NCBI GenBank assembly: GCA_947488625.1
Contig: CANKZR010000001.1
Span: 1,612,001 to 1,676,000 of the forward strand
Length of the DNA: 64,000 bases
Origin: an uncultured Sphingomonadaceae bacterium
Lineage (GTDB): Bacteria; Pseudomonadota; Alphaproteobacteria; Sphingomonadales; Sphingomonadaceae
Direction: 5' to 3'
The first letter of the stretch is position 1, and the number at the start of each line of letters is the position of its first letter. Shown piece by piece: positions 1 through 9,324 of the stretch. A program made the position numbers and the translations under genes. Under the pieces are notes generated by a model, which saw only the letters and a program-made list of their open reading frames with translations, was not told the origin of the DNA and searched no databases.

Positions 1-1
1 A

Positions 2-844
2 CTGGCGCAGGCCTATGCCGAGTTCGACCGTTGCCGCAGCCGACTGCAAGCTGCCCGCGTCGAAATCGCCACCTGCGCCATATCGGGCGCGGTGGGCACA
101 TTTGCCAATATCGATCCTTCAGTGGAAGAATATGTGGCTGAGAAGCTGGGCCTGACGGTCGAGCCCGTTTCTACGCAGGTGATCCCACGCGATCGCCATG
201 CCATGTACTTCAGCGTGCTGGCCGTAATCGCCTCTTCAATGGAGCGGCTGGCGGTGGAAGTGCGCCATCTGCAACGCACCGAAGTGCTGGAGGCCGAAGA
301 GTATTTCTCACCCGGCCAGAAGGGTTCGTCGGCCATGCCACACAAGCGCAACCCGATCCTTACGGAGAACCTGACCGGCCAGGCCCGCATGATCCGCGGC
401 TATGCCCTCCCCGCCTTGGAAAACGTGGCGCTGTGGCACGAGCGCGATATCTCGCACTCCAGCGTCGAGCGGTTCATCGGCCCCGATGCCACCATCACGC
501 TGGATTTCGCGCTCGCCCGCCTTACCGGCGTTGTGGACAAGCTGCTGGTCTACCCGGAGCGGATGCAGAAGAACCTCGACAAGATGGGTGGCCTTGTTCA
601 CTCGCAGCGTGTTTTGCTGGCGCTGACGCAAGCAGGCATCACCCGCGACAATGCCTACAGGCTGGTGCAGCGCAATGCGATGAAGGTGTGGGAATCGGAC
701 GGTCAGATGTCGCTTCTGGAACTGCTGAAGGCGGACGATGAGGTGAAAGCCGCCATGACCAGCGAACAGCTCGAAGAGAAATTCAATCTCGATTACCATT
801 TCAAGCATGTCGACACGATTTTCGATCGCGTATTCCCGAACTGA
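2..844 (+). CDS. purB: Adenylosuccinate lyase, 5'-truncated by the window edge
   Basis: Catalyses fumarate elimination from adenylosuccinate and from SAICAR in purine synthesis, in the cytoplasm. The reading frame is open from base 2, so about one third of the N-terminal part is missing; 280 codons are visible. The fumarase/aspartase-family signature is seen as GSSAMPHKRNP (around bases 328-360), which carries the mobile catalytic loop. The helical C-terminal part (LLVYPERMQKNLDKMGG onward) matches the PurB family. The first in-window GTG at 92 is internal and not the true start. The frame ends 73 bases before the next gene on the same strand. Identification is confident from the signature alone. 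Confidence 0.95.
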   Translation: MAQAYAEFDRCRSRLQAARVEIATCAISGAVGTFANIDPSVEEYVAEKLGLTVEPVSTQVIPRDRHAMYFSVLAVIASSMERLAVEVRHLQRTEVLEAEEYFSPGQKGSSAMPHKRNPILTENLTGQARMIRGYALPALENVALWHERDISHSSVERFIGPDATITLDFALARLTGVVDKLLVYPERMQKNLDKMGGLVHSQRVLLALTQAGITRDNAYRLVQRNAMKVWESDGQMSLLELLKADDEVKAAMTSEQLEEKFNLDYHFKHVDTIFDRVFPN

Positions 845-917
845 CTGACGCACCCTTCCCAAGGCGGAAGCTAGCGCCTAGCATCGTCTGCAAAAGGTCA
901 AGGACAGGAACTGAAAC

Positions 918-1316
918 ATGCAAATCGTTCGCACAGTTATCTGGGTGCTGCTGCTGGTAGGCCTGCTGCTGTTCTCCATCGCCAACTGGGACCCTACCGT
1001 GACCGTGCGGATCTGGCAGGGGATCGTGGTGGATACCAAGATACCGGCCATCGTGATCGTGTCCTTCGCCATCGGCTTTGTGCCGATGTGGCTGTATCAC
1101 CGCGCCAGCAAGTGGCGACTCCAGCGCAAGATCCAGAGCCTGGAGAATGCCGCGCGCACTACCGCCGCAACACCCGTGGCAAAGCACAACAGCGATGATG
1201 AAGTTGCGACGGATCACCGGGCGACGGAAACGCCTCTGCAATCTTCAAGCGATGACGGTTACACCGGCGTTTCAGCGCGACCTGGCCATTACGGCGAGGA
1301 TGATACAAGGGCATGA
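918..1316 (+). CDS. lapA: LapA-domain (DUF1049) small membrane protein
   Basis: This 132-residue protein has two hydrophobic segments (about residues 5-24 and 41-60). They enclose the SIANWDPTVTVRIW-type stretch typical of the LapA/DUF1049 family, which in enterobacteria is linked to lipopolysaccharide assembly. A basic, coiled-coil-like region (residues 64-80) and a polar low-complexity tail follow. The stop codon overlaps the start of pyrF (ATGA), so the two are translationally coupled. The placement directly before pyrF is common in alphaproteobacteria. The family call rests on the hydrophobic pattern and context; the molecular role here is not shown by the sequence. Confidence 0.75.
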   Translation: MQIVRTVIWVLLLVGLLLFSIANWDPTVTVRIWQGIVVDTKIPAIVIVSFAIGFVPMWLYHRASKWRLQRKIQSLENAARTTAATPVAKHNSDDEVATDHRATETPLQSSSDDGYTGVSARPGHYGEDDTRA

Positions 1317-1987
1317 GCAACCCTGTTTTTCTGGCCGTCGACGTGCCCCAGCTGGAAGCGGCCAAGGATCTGGTAAGCAAGGTCAAGGGCCATATCGGCG
1401 GGGTGAAGCTGGGTCTGGAATTCTTCTGCGCCCACGGTACCCATGGCGTGCATGAAATAGCCCATCTTGGTCTTCCCGTCTTCCTTGACCTGAAGCTGCA
1501 CGATATCCCGAACACTGTCGCCGCCGCGATGCAATCGCTGAACGTGCTGGAACCGTCCATCATGACGGTACATGCCAGCGGCGGCCGCGCGATGATGGAA
1601 GATGCCAAGGCCGCTGCGGGCGAGAATACGAAAGTCGTGGCCGTCACCATGCTCACCAGCCTCGATGAGCGAGACCTTGAACGAACAGGTGTTTCCGGCA
1701 CGCCGCACGACCACGTGATGCGTCTGGCCGAACTTGCGCAAGCGAGCGGGCTGGACGGTATCGTATGCTCGGGGCAGGAAGTGGGCGCCGTACACAAGCA
1801 ATGGAAGAACGGGTTTTTCGTCGTTCCCGGCTTGCGCCCCGGCGGCAAGTCGGCTGGCGATCAAAAACGTGTTGTCACACCGCGAAAGGCGCGGGACGAT
1901 GGCGCCTCCGTGCTGGTGATCGGTCGCCCGATCAGCCGTGCGGACGACCCGTTGCAGGCTGCGCGCGATATCGAGGCGACGCTTTAA
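1313..1987 (+). CDS. pyrF: Orotidine 5'-phosphate decarboxylase
   Basis: Converts OMP to UMP, the last step of pyrimidine synthesis. The 224-residue length is normal for a bacterial PyrF. The catalytic signature DLKLHDIPNT is present, with Lys61 and Asp64 as the expected active-site pair. The phosphate-binding end VPGLRPGG and the C-terminal VIGRPIS loop are also visible. The ATG overlaps the preceding lapA stop by four bases. The gene opens a run of biosynthetic genes on the same strand; trpF follows after a 70-base gap. Confidence 0.95.
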   Translation: MSNPVFLAVDVPQLEAAKDLVSKVKGHIGGVKLGLEFFCAHGTHGVHEIAHLGLPVFLDLKLHDIPNTVAAAMQSLNVLEPSIMTVHASGGRAMMEDAKAAAGENTKVVAVTMLTSLDERDLERTGVSGTPHDHVMRLAELAQASGLDGIVCSGQEVGAVHKQWKNGFFVVPGLRPGGKSAGDQKRVVTPRKARDDGASVLVIGRPISRADDPLQAARDIEATL

Positions 1988-2057
1988 ATAGTTTTTTCAA
2001 ACGCTTTGGTTCGCCTTAACCCTTCCCCAACCATCCAGCGGTCACTAGGTGGGTTCC

Positions 2058-2708
2058 ATGGCCGACATGCTCATCAAGATTTGCGGACTTTCCACCGAGG
2101 CATCCATCGACGCCGCTGTAGAGGCAGGCGCGACCCACGTTGGCCTGGTGCATTTCGAGAAATCGCCGCGCCACGTCTCTATCGAGGATGCGGCCAAGCT
2201 GCGCGTTCGCGTTCCCAAAAGCGTGAAGGTGGTGCTGCTTACCGTGAACATGGAGCCGAAGCCCACGGCAGAGGCCTTGCAGGAAATTCAGCCCGACGTT
2301 TTGCAGCTGCACGGACAGGAGAAGCCTGAGTGGATTTCTTTGATTCGGCAAAATTCGGATCTGGAAATCTGGAAAGCGGTGGCGGTGAAGGATCGCGCTT
2401 CGCTGGAACGTGCAGCGAAATACAAGGAATGCGCCCATCGCCTGCTGTATGATGCAGCGGGCGGCGCACTTCCGGGCGGAAATGGGTTGGCGCTGGACTG
2501 GCGGCTGCTGCTGAACCATCGGCATGTTCTGCCGTGGGGTCTGGCAGGTGGATTGAACGCCTCCAACGTGGCCGATGCGATCCGCTACACCGGCGCACCG
2601 CTGGTGGATGCGTCCTCCGGCGTGGAGAGCGAGCCGGGTGTGAAGGACGCAGGCAAGATCAAGGCATTCTGCGAGGCGGCGAAGGCCGCGCGCGCACAGG
2701 CGGCATAG
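2058..2708 (+). CDS. trpF: Phosphoribosylanthranilate isomerase
   Basis: Amadori isomerisation of phosphoribosylanthranilate to CdRP in tryptophan synthesis. It is a 216-residue single-domain TIM barrel. The N-terminal IKICGL motif carries the catalytic cysteine, LQLHG and [11 protein letters not shown] form later strand/phosphate elements, and VDASSGVE near the C-terminus is typical of TrpF. The start was chosen at ATG 2058 because AGGTGGG lies just upstream (2047-2053); GTG 2049 would put that site inside the gene. It is followed by trpB after 49 bases. Confidence 0.95.
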   Translation: MADMLIKICGLSTEASIDAAVEAGATHVGLVHFEKSPRHVSIEDAAKLRVRVPKSVKVVLLTVNMEPKPTAEALQEIQPDVLQLHGQEKPEWISLIRQNSDLEIWKAVAVKDRASLERAAKYKECAHRLLYDAAGGALPGGNGLALDWRLLLNHRHVLPWGLAGGLNASNVADAIRYTGAPLVDASSGVESEPGVKDAGKIKAFCEAAKAARAQAA

Positions 2709-2757
2709 GCTTTCGACTCGCTGGACTTGCAAGCGGCGCTCTGCCAATCGCTTTCGC

Positions 2758-3996
2758 ATGACCGAAAGCAAACCAAACTCCTTCCGCAACCAGCCCGACG
2801 ATCGCGGCCACTTCGGCCAGTTTGGTGGCCGCTATGTTGCCGAAACGCTGATGCCGCTGATCCTTGATCTGGAGCGCGAATATACCGCCGCCAAGGCGGA
2901 CGACAGCTTCAGGGCCGAGTTTGACGACCTGCTGGAACACTACGTGGGCCGCCCCAGCCCGCTCTACTACGCGCCCCGCATCACCAAGGAGCTGCGCAAG
3001 GAAGCACCCAAAGGCAAGGGCGCGCAGATCTGGTTCAAGCGGGACGAGTTGAACCACACCGGCGCGCACAAGATCAACAATTGCATCGGCCAGATCCTCC
3101 TCGCTCGCCGCATGGGCAAGACGCGCATCATCGCCGAGACCGGCGCGGGACAGCACGGCGTTGCCACTGCCACCGTGTGCGCACGCTTTGGCCTCCCCTG
3201 CACCATCTTCATGGGCGCGACCGACGTGAAGCGGCAGCAGCCCAATGTCTTTCGCATGAAGCTGCTGGGCGCAGAAGTTGTGCCCGTCACCAGCGGCCGC
3301 GCCACGCTGAAGGATGCCATGAACGAGGCGCTGCGCGACTGGGTCGCCAATGTGCATGACACGTTCTACATCATCGGCACCGCGGCAGGCCCGCATCCTT
3401 ATCCGGAGCTTGTCCGTGATTTCCAGAGCGTGATCGGGCGCGAGGCGCGCGCGCAGATGCTGGAGCGCACAGGTCGCCTGCCGGACCTGCTGGTGGCCGC
3501 CATCGGTGGCGGCTCCAACGCCATCGGGCTGTTCCACCCTTTCCTCGATGATCCATCGGTGAAGATGCTTGGCGTGGAAGCCGCAGGCCACGGGCTTGAC
3601 GGAGACGAACACGCCGCCAGCCTGGCGGGGGGTTTCCCCGGCATCCTGCACGGTAACAAGACCTATCTGTTGCAGGACGAGGACGGCCAGATCACCGAGG
3701 GCCATTCGATCAGCGCTGGCCTGGACTACCCCGGCATCGGCCCCGAACACGCATGGCTGAAGGAATCGGGCCGCGTCGAGTACACCTACGCCACCGACAA
3801 GGAAGCGCTGGACGCATTCCAGCTTCTTTGCCGCACCGAAGGCATCATCCCCGCGCTGGAGCCTTCGCACGCCATCGCGGCGATCGTGAAGATCGCGCGC
3901 GAGATGCCGGAGGACAGCATCGTGCTCGCCAACTTGTGCGGGCGCGGCGACAAGGACATCTTCACCGTGGCGGAGGCTCTCGGGGTGGAGATGTGA
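2758..3996 (+). CDS. trpB: Tryptophan synthase beta subunit
   Basis: PLP-dependent condensation of indole with serine; works as an alpha2-beta2 complex with the TrpA encoded 0.5 kb downstream. The length of 412 residues is normal. The PLP lysine lies in HKINNCIG (Lys105), the [11 protein letters not shown] substrate-carboxylate loop follows, and AIGGGSNA binds the PLP phosphate. The C-terminal NLCGRGDKD segment is the usual end of the family. The stop codon overlaps a GTG start of a small membrane gene (GTGA at 3993-3996), so trpB and trpA are not adjacent as they are in many bacteria. Confidence 0.97.
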   Translation: MTESKPNSFRNQPDDRGHFGQFGGRYVAETLMPLILDLEREYTAAKADDSFRAEFDDLLEHYVGRPSPLYYAPRITKELRKEAPKGKGAQIWFKRDELNHTGAHKINNCIGQILLARRMGKTRIIAETGAGQHGVATATVCARFGLPCTIFMGATDVKRQQPNVFRMKLLGAEVVPVTSGRATLKDAMNEALRDWVANVHDTFYIIGTAAGPHPYPELVRDFQSVIGREARAQMLERTGRLPDLLVAAIGGGSNAIGLFHPFLDDPSVKMLGVEAAGHGLDGDEHAASLAGGFPGILHGNKTYLLQDEDGQITEGHSISAGLDYPGIGPEHAWLKESGRVEYTYATDKEALDAFQLLCRTEGIIPALEPSHAIAAIVKIAREMPEDSIVLANLCGRGDKDIFTVAEALGVEM

Positions 3997-4232
3997 CGAA
4001 GCTTTTCAAGAAAGCCTTCATGCACTCGCTCTTCTGGACTGCGTGGATGTTCTGTGTTTTCTCATTCATTGAATGGATTGGCTGGTGGACCAGCAGCGCG
4101 AAGGACTTTGGGTTTTGGCTTATCGTGGCAGCATCGATGACCTTGCTGACTATGATCTCCATTCCATTGGATGAGCGGTATGCCAAGCGGCGCGACCACA
4201 GACAGCGAATGAAAGAACGCAACTTCCAGTGA
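3993..4232 (+). CDS. Small two-helix membrane protein between trpB and trpA
   Basis: A 79-residue frame opens with GTG overlapping the trpB stop by four bases. It contains two hydrophobic, tryptophan-rich segments (about residues 10-29 and 36-56), a short basic linker and a very basic C-terminus ([15 protein letters not shown]). The base composition is visibly lower in GC than trpB and trpA. I do not recognise a family. The exact stop/start overlap argues that it is translated with trpB. An internal ATG at 4020 is an alternative start. It may be unrelated to tryptophan synthesis. Confidence 0.6.
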   Translation: MTKLFKKAFMHSLFWTAWMFCVFSFIEWIGWWTSSAKDFGFWLIVAASMTLLTMISIPLDERYAKRRDHRQRMKERNFQ

Positions 4233-4287
4233 TGGGCCACTGCAACTCCACCATGGTCGCCCTCCGCTTGATCCGGGGTGACGAACA

Positions 4288-4488
4288 ATGGGAGACGGCG
4301 AAGTGACCTTCTCCCCAGCCCGCGCTGGCGTCTTCTTCCTAATCGGCCTGCCCGTCGGCTTCATCCTGTCGGCGCTCGGCTTCGCGGTTAGCGGGCAGGA
4401 AATCAGCGCGCCGCAGATTGCGCCCTTCGCAGGCGGAATTGCCATTGTGATTGGGATCGCAGCGGGGCTATGGCGCCCGGCATCATGA
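4288..4488 (+). CDS. Tiny two-helix membrane protein overlapping trpA
   Basis: A 66-residue protein with two predicted membrane helices: about residues 14-34 (FFLIGLPVGFILSALGFAV) and 44-62 (IAPFAGGIAIVIGIAAGL). Its stop codon overlaps the trpA ATG (ATGA at 4485-4488), so it is probably coupled to trpA. There is no recognisable domain. Its role is unknown; together with the preceding gene it forms a two-gene membrane insert in the trp operon. Confidence 0.6.
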   Translation: MGDGEVTFSPARAGVFFLIGLPVGFILSALGFAVSGQEISAPQIAPFAGGIAIVIGIAAGLWRPAS

Positions 4489-5261
4489 CCCGCTTTACCG
4501 ACACCTTCTCCCGCGGCCCCGCGCTCGTCTGCTTCATCACCGCTGGTGACGGAGATACGGCAGCCAATCTCGATGCACTGGTAGAAGGCGGCGCGGATGT
4601 GATCGAGCTGGGCATGCCCTTCACCGATCCCATGGCCGATGGTCTCGCAATTCAGGCGGCAAATATCCGCTCGCTCGGGCGCGGCACAAAGACCGCCGAC
4701 GTGCTGCAAATAGCCACCGATTTCCGCGCCCGACACCCCGACGTTCCGCTGGTGCTGATGGGCTATGCCAACCCTATGGTCCGGCGCGGGCCGGAATGGT
4801 TTGCGGATGCGCTGGCAAATGCAGGCGTGGATGGCGTGATCTGCGTCGACCTCGCGCCGGAGGAGGATGACGATCTTGGCCCTGCCCTGCGCGAGCGTGG
4901 CATTGCTCCCATACGTCTTGCCACCCCTACCACCGACGAAGCACGCCTGCCGATGGTGCTCGATAAGTCGCAGGGGTTTCTCTATTACGTCAGCGTGGCG
5001 GGGATCACCGGCAAGCAGAGCGCGGCTGTCGCCGATATCGACGCCAACGTAAGCCGGATCAAACGCCACACCGATTTGCCCGTAGCGGTGGGATTCGGTG
5101 TGCGCACGCCCGAGCAGGCCGAGGCCATCGCCGCAGTCGCCGATGGCGTTGTCGTCGGCTCCGCATTGGTGGACCTGGTGGCCGAGCATGGGGAAAACGC
5201 GCCCCAGCACCTGCGCGCGCTTACCGAAAAACTTGCCAATGCGGTGCATTCTGCACGATAG
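4485..5261 (+). CDS. trpA: Tryptophan synthase alpha subunit
   Basis: Cleaves indole-3-glycerol phosphate and channels indole to TrpB. It is a 258-residue TIM barrel. The catalytic acid pair is visible in ELGMPFTDPMADG (Glu41 and Asp52 in this numbering), followed by the phosphate loop YYVSVAGITG and VGFGVRTPEQA. ATG 4485 was chosen over ATG 4470 because it overlaps the upstream stop and gives the usual MTRF-type N-terminus. accD follows nine bases after the stop. Confidence 0.96.
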   Translation: MTRFTDTFSRGPALVCFITAGDGDTAANLDALVEGGADVIELGMPFTDPMADGLAIQAANIRSLGRGTKTADVLQIATDFRARHPDVPLVLMGYANPMVRRGPEWFADALANAGVDGVICVDLAPEEDDDLGPALRERGIAPIRLATPTTDEARLPMVLDKSQGFLYYVSVAGITGKQSAAVADIDANVSRIKRHTDLPVAVGFGVRTPEQAEAIAAVADGVVVGSALVDLVAEHGENAPQHLRALTEKLANAVHSAR

Positions 5262-5270
5262 GCGCATCCT

Positions 5271-6119
5271 ATGAGTTGGCTAGATCGAGTTAGAGAGCGC
5301 CTGCCCTTCGGCAACAAGCGCGAATCGCCTGACAATCTGTGGATCAGGTGTCCACGGTGCCAGGAGATGGTGTTTCGTAGCGAATACGAAAAGAACCTCA
5401 GCGTCTGTCCGAATTGCGACCATCATGGCCGTATCGGTGCAGACGCGAGACTGAAGCAGATATTGGACGATAGCTTCGAAATCCTACCCGCGCCCAAAGT
5501 CACGGAAGACCCGCTGCGTTTCAAGGATAGCAAGCGCTATACGGACCGGCTGAAAGCCGCGCGTGCCAGCAACCCGCATCCCGACGCCTTTACCGCTGCC
5601 TATGGTACAATCGAAGGGCACAAGGCCGTGGTCGGCGTGCAGGATTTCACCTTCATGGGCGGCTCCATGGGCATGGCCGTGGGTGATGCTTTCTGCAGCG
5701 CTGCTCAGCGCGCCTTAATTGAGAGATGCGGTTTCGTCTGCGTAACGGCTGCTGGCGGCGCACGCATGCAGGAGGGTATTCTCAGCCTGATGCAGATGCC
5801 GCGCGCTACGGTAATGACGCGTCGCCTGAAGGAAGCTGGCCTTCCCTATATCGTGGTGCTGGCCGATCCCACCACGGGCGGCGTTACCGCCAGCTACGCG
5901 ATGCTGGGCGATGTACATATTGCAGAGCCCGGAGCCTTGATCGGCTTTGCCGGACAGCGCGTGATCCAGGAAACCATTCGCGAGCAGTTACCCGAGGGCT
6001 TCCAGCGCGCGGAGTACCTGCACAAGCACGGCATGGTGGACATGGTTACGCATCGCAAGGATTTGCGCGCCACGCTGGGTCAGCTTCTCGATTACCTGTC
6101 GCCGGCCAAAGCTGCCTGA
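5271..6119 (+). CDS. accD: Acetyl-CoA carboxylase carboxyltransferase beta subunit
   Basis: With AccA it forms the carboxyltransferase that makes malonyl-CoA. The N-terminal four-cysteine zinc ribbon is intact (Cys27, Cys30, Cys46, Cys49). The crotonase-type carboxyltransferase core follows, including the [10 protein letters not shown] oxyanion region and the [13 protein letters not shown] substrate loop. The 282-residue length is normal. Its place between trpA and folC is the common alphaproteobacterial arrangement and suggests one transcript from pyrF or trpF to folC. Confidence 0.96.
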   Translation: MSWLDRVRERLPFGNKRESPDNLWIRCPRCQEMVFRSEYEKNLSVCPNCDHHGRIGADARLKQILDDSFEILPAPKVTEDPLRFKDSKRYTDRLKAARASNPHPDAFTAAYGTIEGHKAVVGVQDFTFMGGSMGMAVGDAFCSAAQRALIERCGFVCVTAAGGARMQEGILSLMQMPRATVMTRRLKEAGLPYIVVLADPTTGGVTASYAMLGDVHIAEPGALIGFAGQRVIQETIREQLPEGFQRAEYLHKHGMVDMVTHRKDLRATLGQLLDYLSPAKAA

Positions 6120-6138
6120 CGCCTCCAGCGCGATCTCG

Positions 6139-7485
6139 ATGAAGGACTTCGCGATATCGGACAATCCGGCGGTGCAAAAGCAGCTGGACCGGCTTGGTGC
6201 GCTGTCACTGCCGCAGGGGCGCATCGGGCTGGATGTGATCCGTGAATTGCTGGCGCGGCTCGGCAACCCCGAAAAACGCCTGCCACCAGTGTTCCATGTG
6301 GCAGGCACCAACGGCAAGGGTTCTACCTGCGCTTTCCTTCGTGCCATGCTGGAGGCTGACGGGTTGCGCGTTCATGTTGCCACCAAGCCCCATCTCGTGC
6401 GGTATAACGAACGTATTCGCATTGGCGGTGAACTGGTGTCCGACGCGATGCTGGCCGCTTTGCTCGAGGAAGTGCTGGACGTTGCCGCGGGCTTGTCGCC
6501 AAGCTTCTTCGAGGTGACCGCGGCCGCGACATTCCTTGCCTTTGCGCGCGAACCTGCCGACGCCTGCGTCATCGAGGTCGGCCTTGGCGGACGGTTCGAT
6601 GCGACGAACGTAATGGAAGGCCCCGCCGCCTGCGGCATCGCCAGTCTTGGTATCGATCACGACCAGTTTTTGCTGAACGAAGACCCCGAAGCCCCCTCCC
6701 CAACCGATAACCCGATGGTGCGAATCGCGTTCGAGAAATCAGGCATAGCCCGCCCCGGATCGCCTATGGTGACGCAGGGCTATACGCCGGATGTCGCGGC
6801 AGAGGTGGAACGCCGGGCGGGGTTGGCAGGCGCTCCGCTGCACATGCGCGGGCGTGACTGGTGGGCCGAAGCAGGCAGCGCGGCGATAGCCTATCGGGAC
6901 AGGCACGGACGGCTGGACTTGCCTCTACCCTCCATGCCCGGCGCGCATCAGGCGGACAACGCCGCGCTGGCGGTAGCGATGCTGCGGCACCAGGACACGG
7001 TGACGGTCTCGCCCGCCTCCATGGCGAAAGGTATTCGCGAGACACGTTGGCCTGCACGGCTGCAAAAGCTGGGCGACGGCCCTTTGACCGAACTGCTGCC
7101 GGACAAGCACTTCCTGCTTGATGGCGGCCACAATCCGGACGCGGCGCAGGCCCTCGCCGCATATCTGGGGCAGCAAGCCGTTCAACCCGTGGACGCCATT
7201 ATCGGCATGATGGCTGCAAAGGACGCACGTCGTTTTCTGGGCATTCTCGGCCCGCACCTTGGCAGCATTACGGCGGTGCCAATACCCGGCAACGATAGCC
7301 TCGATCCAGACGTTCTGGCCGAAATGGCGCATGACATCGCGCCGTTTTGCCAGACCGCGCCAGATGTGCCATCGGCCCTGCGAATGGTGGGCGAACACAG
7401 AAAAGGGCCAACCACGGTGCTGATCTGCGGTTCGCTTTACCTTGCGGGCAAAGTGCTGCAACTCAACCGAGAATTTCCCGACTGA
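6139..7485 (+). CDS. folC: Bifunctional folylpolyglutamate / dihydrofolate synthase
   Basis: Adds glutamate to folates and, in most bacteria, to dihydropteroate. The 448-residue Mur-ligase-type enzyme has the ATP loop GTNGKGST (about residues 56-63). The VGLGGRFDATNV motif and the SLGIDHDQFLL segment characteristic of FolC follow. The C-terminal ligase domain includes LLDGGHNPDAA. It ends only five bases from the convergent permease gene on the other strand, leaving no room for a separate terminator. Confidence 0.95.
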   Translation: MKDFAISDNPAVQKQLDRLGALSLPQGRIGLDVIRELLARLGNPEKRLPPVFHVAGTNGKGSTCAFLRAMLEADGLRVHVATKPHLVRYNERIRIGGELVSDAMLAALLEEVLDVAAGLSPSFFEVTAAATFLAFAREPADACVIEVGLGGRFDATNVMEGPAACGIASLGIDHDQFLLNEDPEAPSPTDNPMVRIAFEKSGIARPGSPMVTQGYTPDVAAEVERRAGLAGAPLHMRGRDWWAEAGSAAIAYRDRHGRLDLPLPSMPGAHQADNAALAVAMLRHQDTVTVSPASMAKGIRETRWPARLQKLGDGPLTELLPDKHFLLDGGHNPDAAQALAAYLGQQAVQPVDAIIGMMAAKDARRFLGILGPHLGSITAVPIPGNDSLDPDVLAEMAHDIAPFCQTAPDVPSALRMVGEHRKGPTTVLICGSLYLAGKVLQLNREFPD

Positions 7486-7490
7486 TACGC

Positions 7491-9227
7491 CTATTCCGCA
7501 GGCTGGACGGCTGCATCGGGTGTCACCACGCCAGAGTTTTTGCCGGCCCGGCTGACCCGTATCCACTCGAACACGCACAGAACCACGGCCAGCATGCCGA
7601 TCAGCGTGGTCAGAATAAATACATCGTAATATCCCTGGTTCTCGATCATCTCACCCAGCGCGCCGCGCCCCAGCGTGCCAACCAGCAGGGTAAGTGATGA
7701 GAGCAGAGCGTATTGTACGGCGGAGTATTTCTTCGACACGATGGAACTGAGCCACGCCACGTAGGCTGCGCCCGCGATACCGATGGCGAGGTTTTCCCAC
7801 ATGATTGTGAAAGTCAGGCGAGGCAGCGCGTCAGACCCGAAGGGTGCCATGAAATTGATGAGCGCGGAAAAACCGATGAAATCACTGGCTGCCTGCATGT
7901 TCGCGCCGCCTGCCGCCATGTCTGCATAAAGCAGGTTGGTAAGCGCCGCGATCAGTGCGCCCAGCGTCAGAGTTGCCATGCGACCGATCACGGTCAGCAG
8001 ATAACCGCCGAAGGCAAGTCCGGCGATGATGGCGCCTACACCGAAGAACTTGGAGGCAAAGGCCACCTCGTCATTCGTGTAGTTCAACTCTCCCAGATAG
8101 AAGGGGTAGGCGAAGGTGCCCCAGATCGCATCACAGATACGATAGGTCAGCACCAGAGACAGGATCAGCACCAGCGACCAGCCAATCCGGCCCACGAATT
8201 CCACCAGCGGCATAACCAGCGCCCGGTACAGATGATCAATGGCGTAGGAGTTGCCTGCGCGTTCGGGCAAATCCTCGGTCATCACGTTGACGCCCTTTTC
8301 CTTTTGCGCGGCAAGCCAGCCAGCGATCAGGGCGGGGATCACCACGGTCGCAACGATGATCCACGGCCCGTAGTTCACCGTGAAATCGGTGGGATTGGGT
8401 CGTTCCTCCGGCGGGAAGGCCAGCGACATGTACATGAAGGTGAGGACAACCCCGATGGCGAGTGCCCACAGCACGCCCACCGCCGCCAGCGCGCGAGCAC
8501 GCACTTTCGGCTTCAATTCGCCCTTCTTGCGCAGGCTGAGAAGCAGTTCGTCGTCCACGGTTCCGTCGACATTCTCGCCCGCTTTGCTGTCAGGAGCGAA
8601 CAGACCGACGATGCCGATGGCGAGCAGGATTCCACCCATCATCAGATAGGTCTGCGGCCAACCGATGCGAGCCGCGATGATCAGGCCCAGGGCGCCACCC
8701 ACAAGTGCAGCGAGGCGATAGCCCATCTGGTAGACAGTAGAGAGAATATCCAGCGTCGCTTCTTCATCGGCCACGTCGATGCGCCAGGCGTTGATAGCGA
8801 TATCCTGCGTGGCGCTGGCAAGCGCTCCGATGCCCGCCAGCAGGCTGAACCAGCCGATAGCCTCGTTGGTGGGGTTGGACAGGCTGAGTGCGATGAGAAT
8901 CACGCCCAGCAATATCTGCGAGGGCACAATCCACTGCTTGCGTCGACCCAGCCGCCGGAAACCGGGTATGGAAACCTTGTCGATCAGGGGGGACCAGAGA
9001 AACTGGAAGGCATAGGCTAGCCCGATCAGCGAAAAGACGCCCATCGTTTCCAGCTCCACCTCGGCTTCCGAGAGCCAGGCGTAAAGCGTGCCCAGGAACA
9101 GCGCAAAAGGAAGGCCGCTGGCAAAGCCGAACAGCGCCATATAGCCGCTTTTGGGGTTTCTTAACGAGCGGGCCAGCGTGCGCCAGCCTGGCTTGGATTT
9201 CTTTGTGTCAACGGCCGCTTCGGCCAT
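7491..9227 (-). CDS. AmpG-like MFS permease (muropeptide transporter family)
   Basis: A 578-residue multi-helix membrane protein. The N-terminal region, with FGFASGLPFALFLGTLYAWL, the ALASATQDIAINAWRID stretch and the LGRRKQW loop, matches the AmpG family, which imports anhydro-muropeptides for cell-wall recycling. It is longer than E. coli AmpG (about 490 residues) because of an extended cytoplasmic loop (about residues 210-240) and extra loops in the middle. There is no beta-lactamase gene nearby. The substrate is therefore inferred from the family only. It is transcribed divergently from the pseudouridine synthase gene. Confidence 0.85.
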   Translation of the reverse strand: MAEAAVDTKKSKPGWRTLARSLRNPKSGYMALFGFASGLPFALFLGTLYAWLSEAEVELETMGVFSLIGLAYAFQFLWSPLIDKVSIPGFRRLGRRKQWIVPSQILLGVILIALSLSNPTNEAIGWFSLLAGIGALASATQDIAINAWRIDVADEEATLDILSTVYQMGYRLAALVGGALGLIIAARIGWPQTYLMMGGILLAIGIVGLFAPDSKAGENVDGTVDDELLLSLRKKGELKPKVRARALAAVGVLWALAIGVVLTFMYMSLAFPPEERPNPTDFTVNYGPWIIVATVVIPALIAGWLAAQKEKGVNVMTEDLPERAGNSYAIDHLYRALVMPLVEFVGRIGWSLVLILSLVLTYRICDAIWGTFAYPFYLGELNYTNDEVAFASKFFGVGAIIAGLAFGGYLLTVIGRMATLTLGALIAALTNLLYADMAAGGANMQAASDFIGFSALINFMAPFGSDALPRLTFTIMWENLAIGIAGAAYVAWLSSIVSKKYSAVQYALLSSLTLLVGTLGRGALGEMIENQGYYDVFILTTLIGMLAVVLCVFEWIRVSRAGKNSGVVTPDAAVQPAE

Positions 9228-9324
9228 AAATGTCTCTCCGCGTCAGTGCGAACAATCCGTCTAAACGTAAACCACGCCAATGGAAGGCTGGATGAACAGC
9301 TCATCAACGACTATGGGCCGGTGA

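Noticed and set aside
1988..2057. Tryptophan attenuator leader before trpF
   Set aside because: No short frame with tandem Trp codons and no competing hairpins are seen in the 70-base gap.
2659..3870. 403-codon open frame antisense to trpB
   Set aside because: It lies fully over trpB, has no recognisable domain, and long antisense frames are expected in high-GC coding DNA.
7713..9020. 435-codon open frame antisense to the AmpG-like permease
   Set aside because: The sequence is histidine/glutamine/arginine-rich without structure; it mirrors the permease codons.
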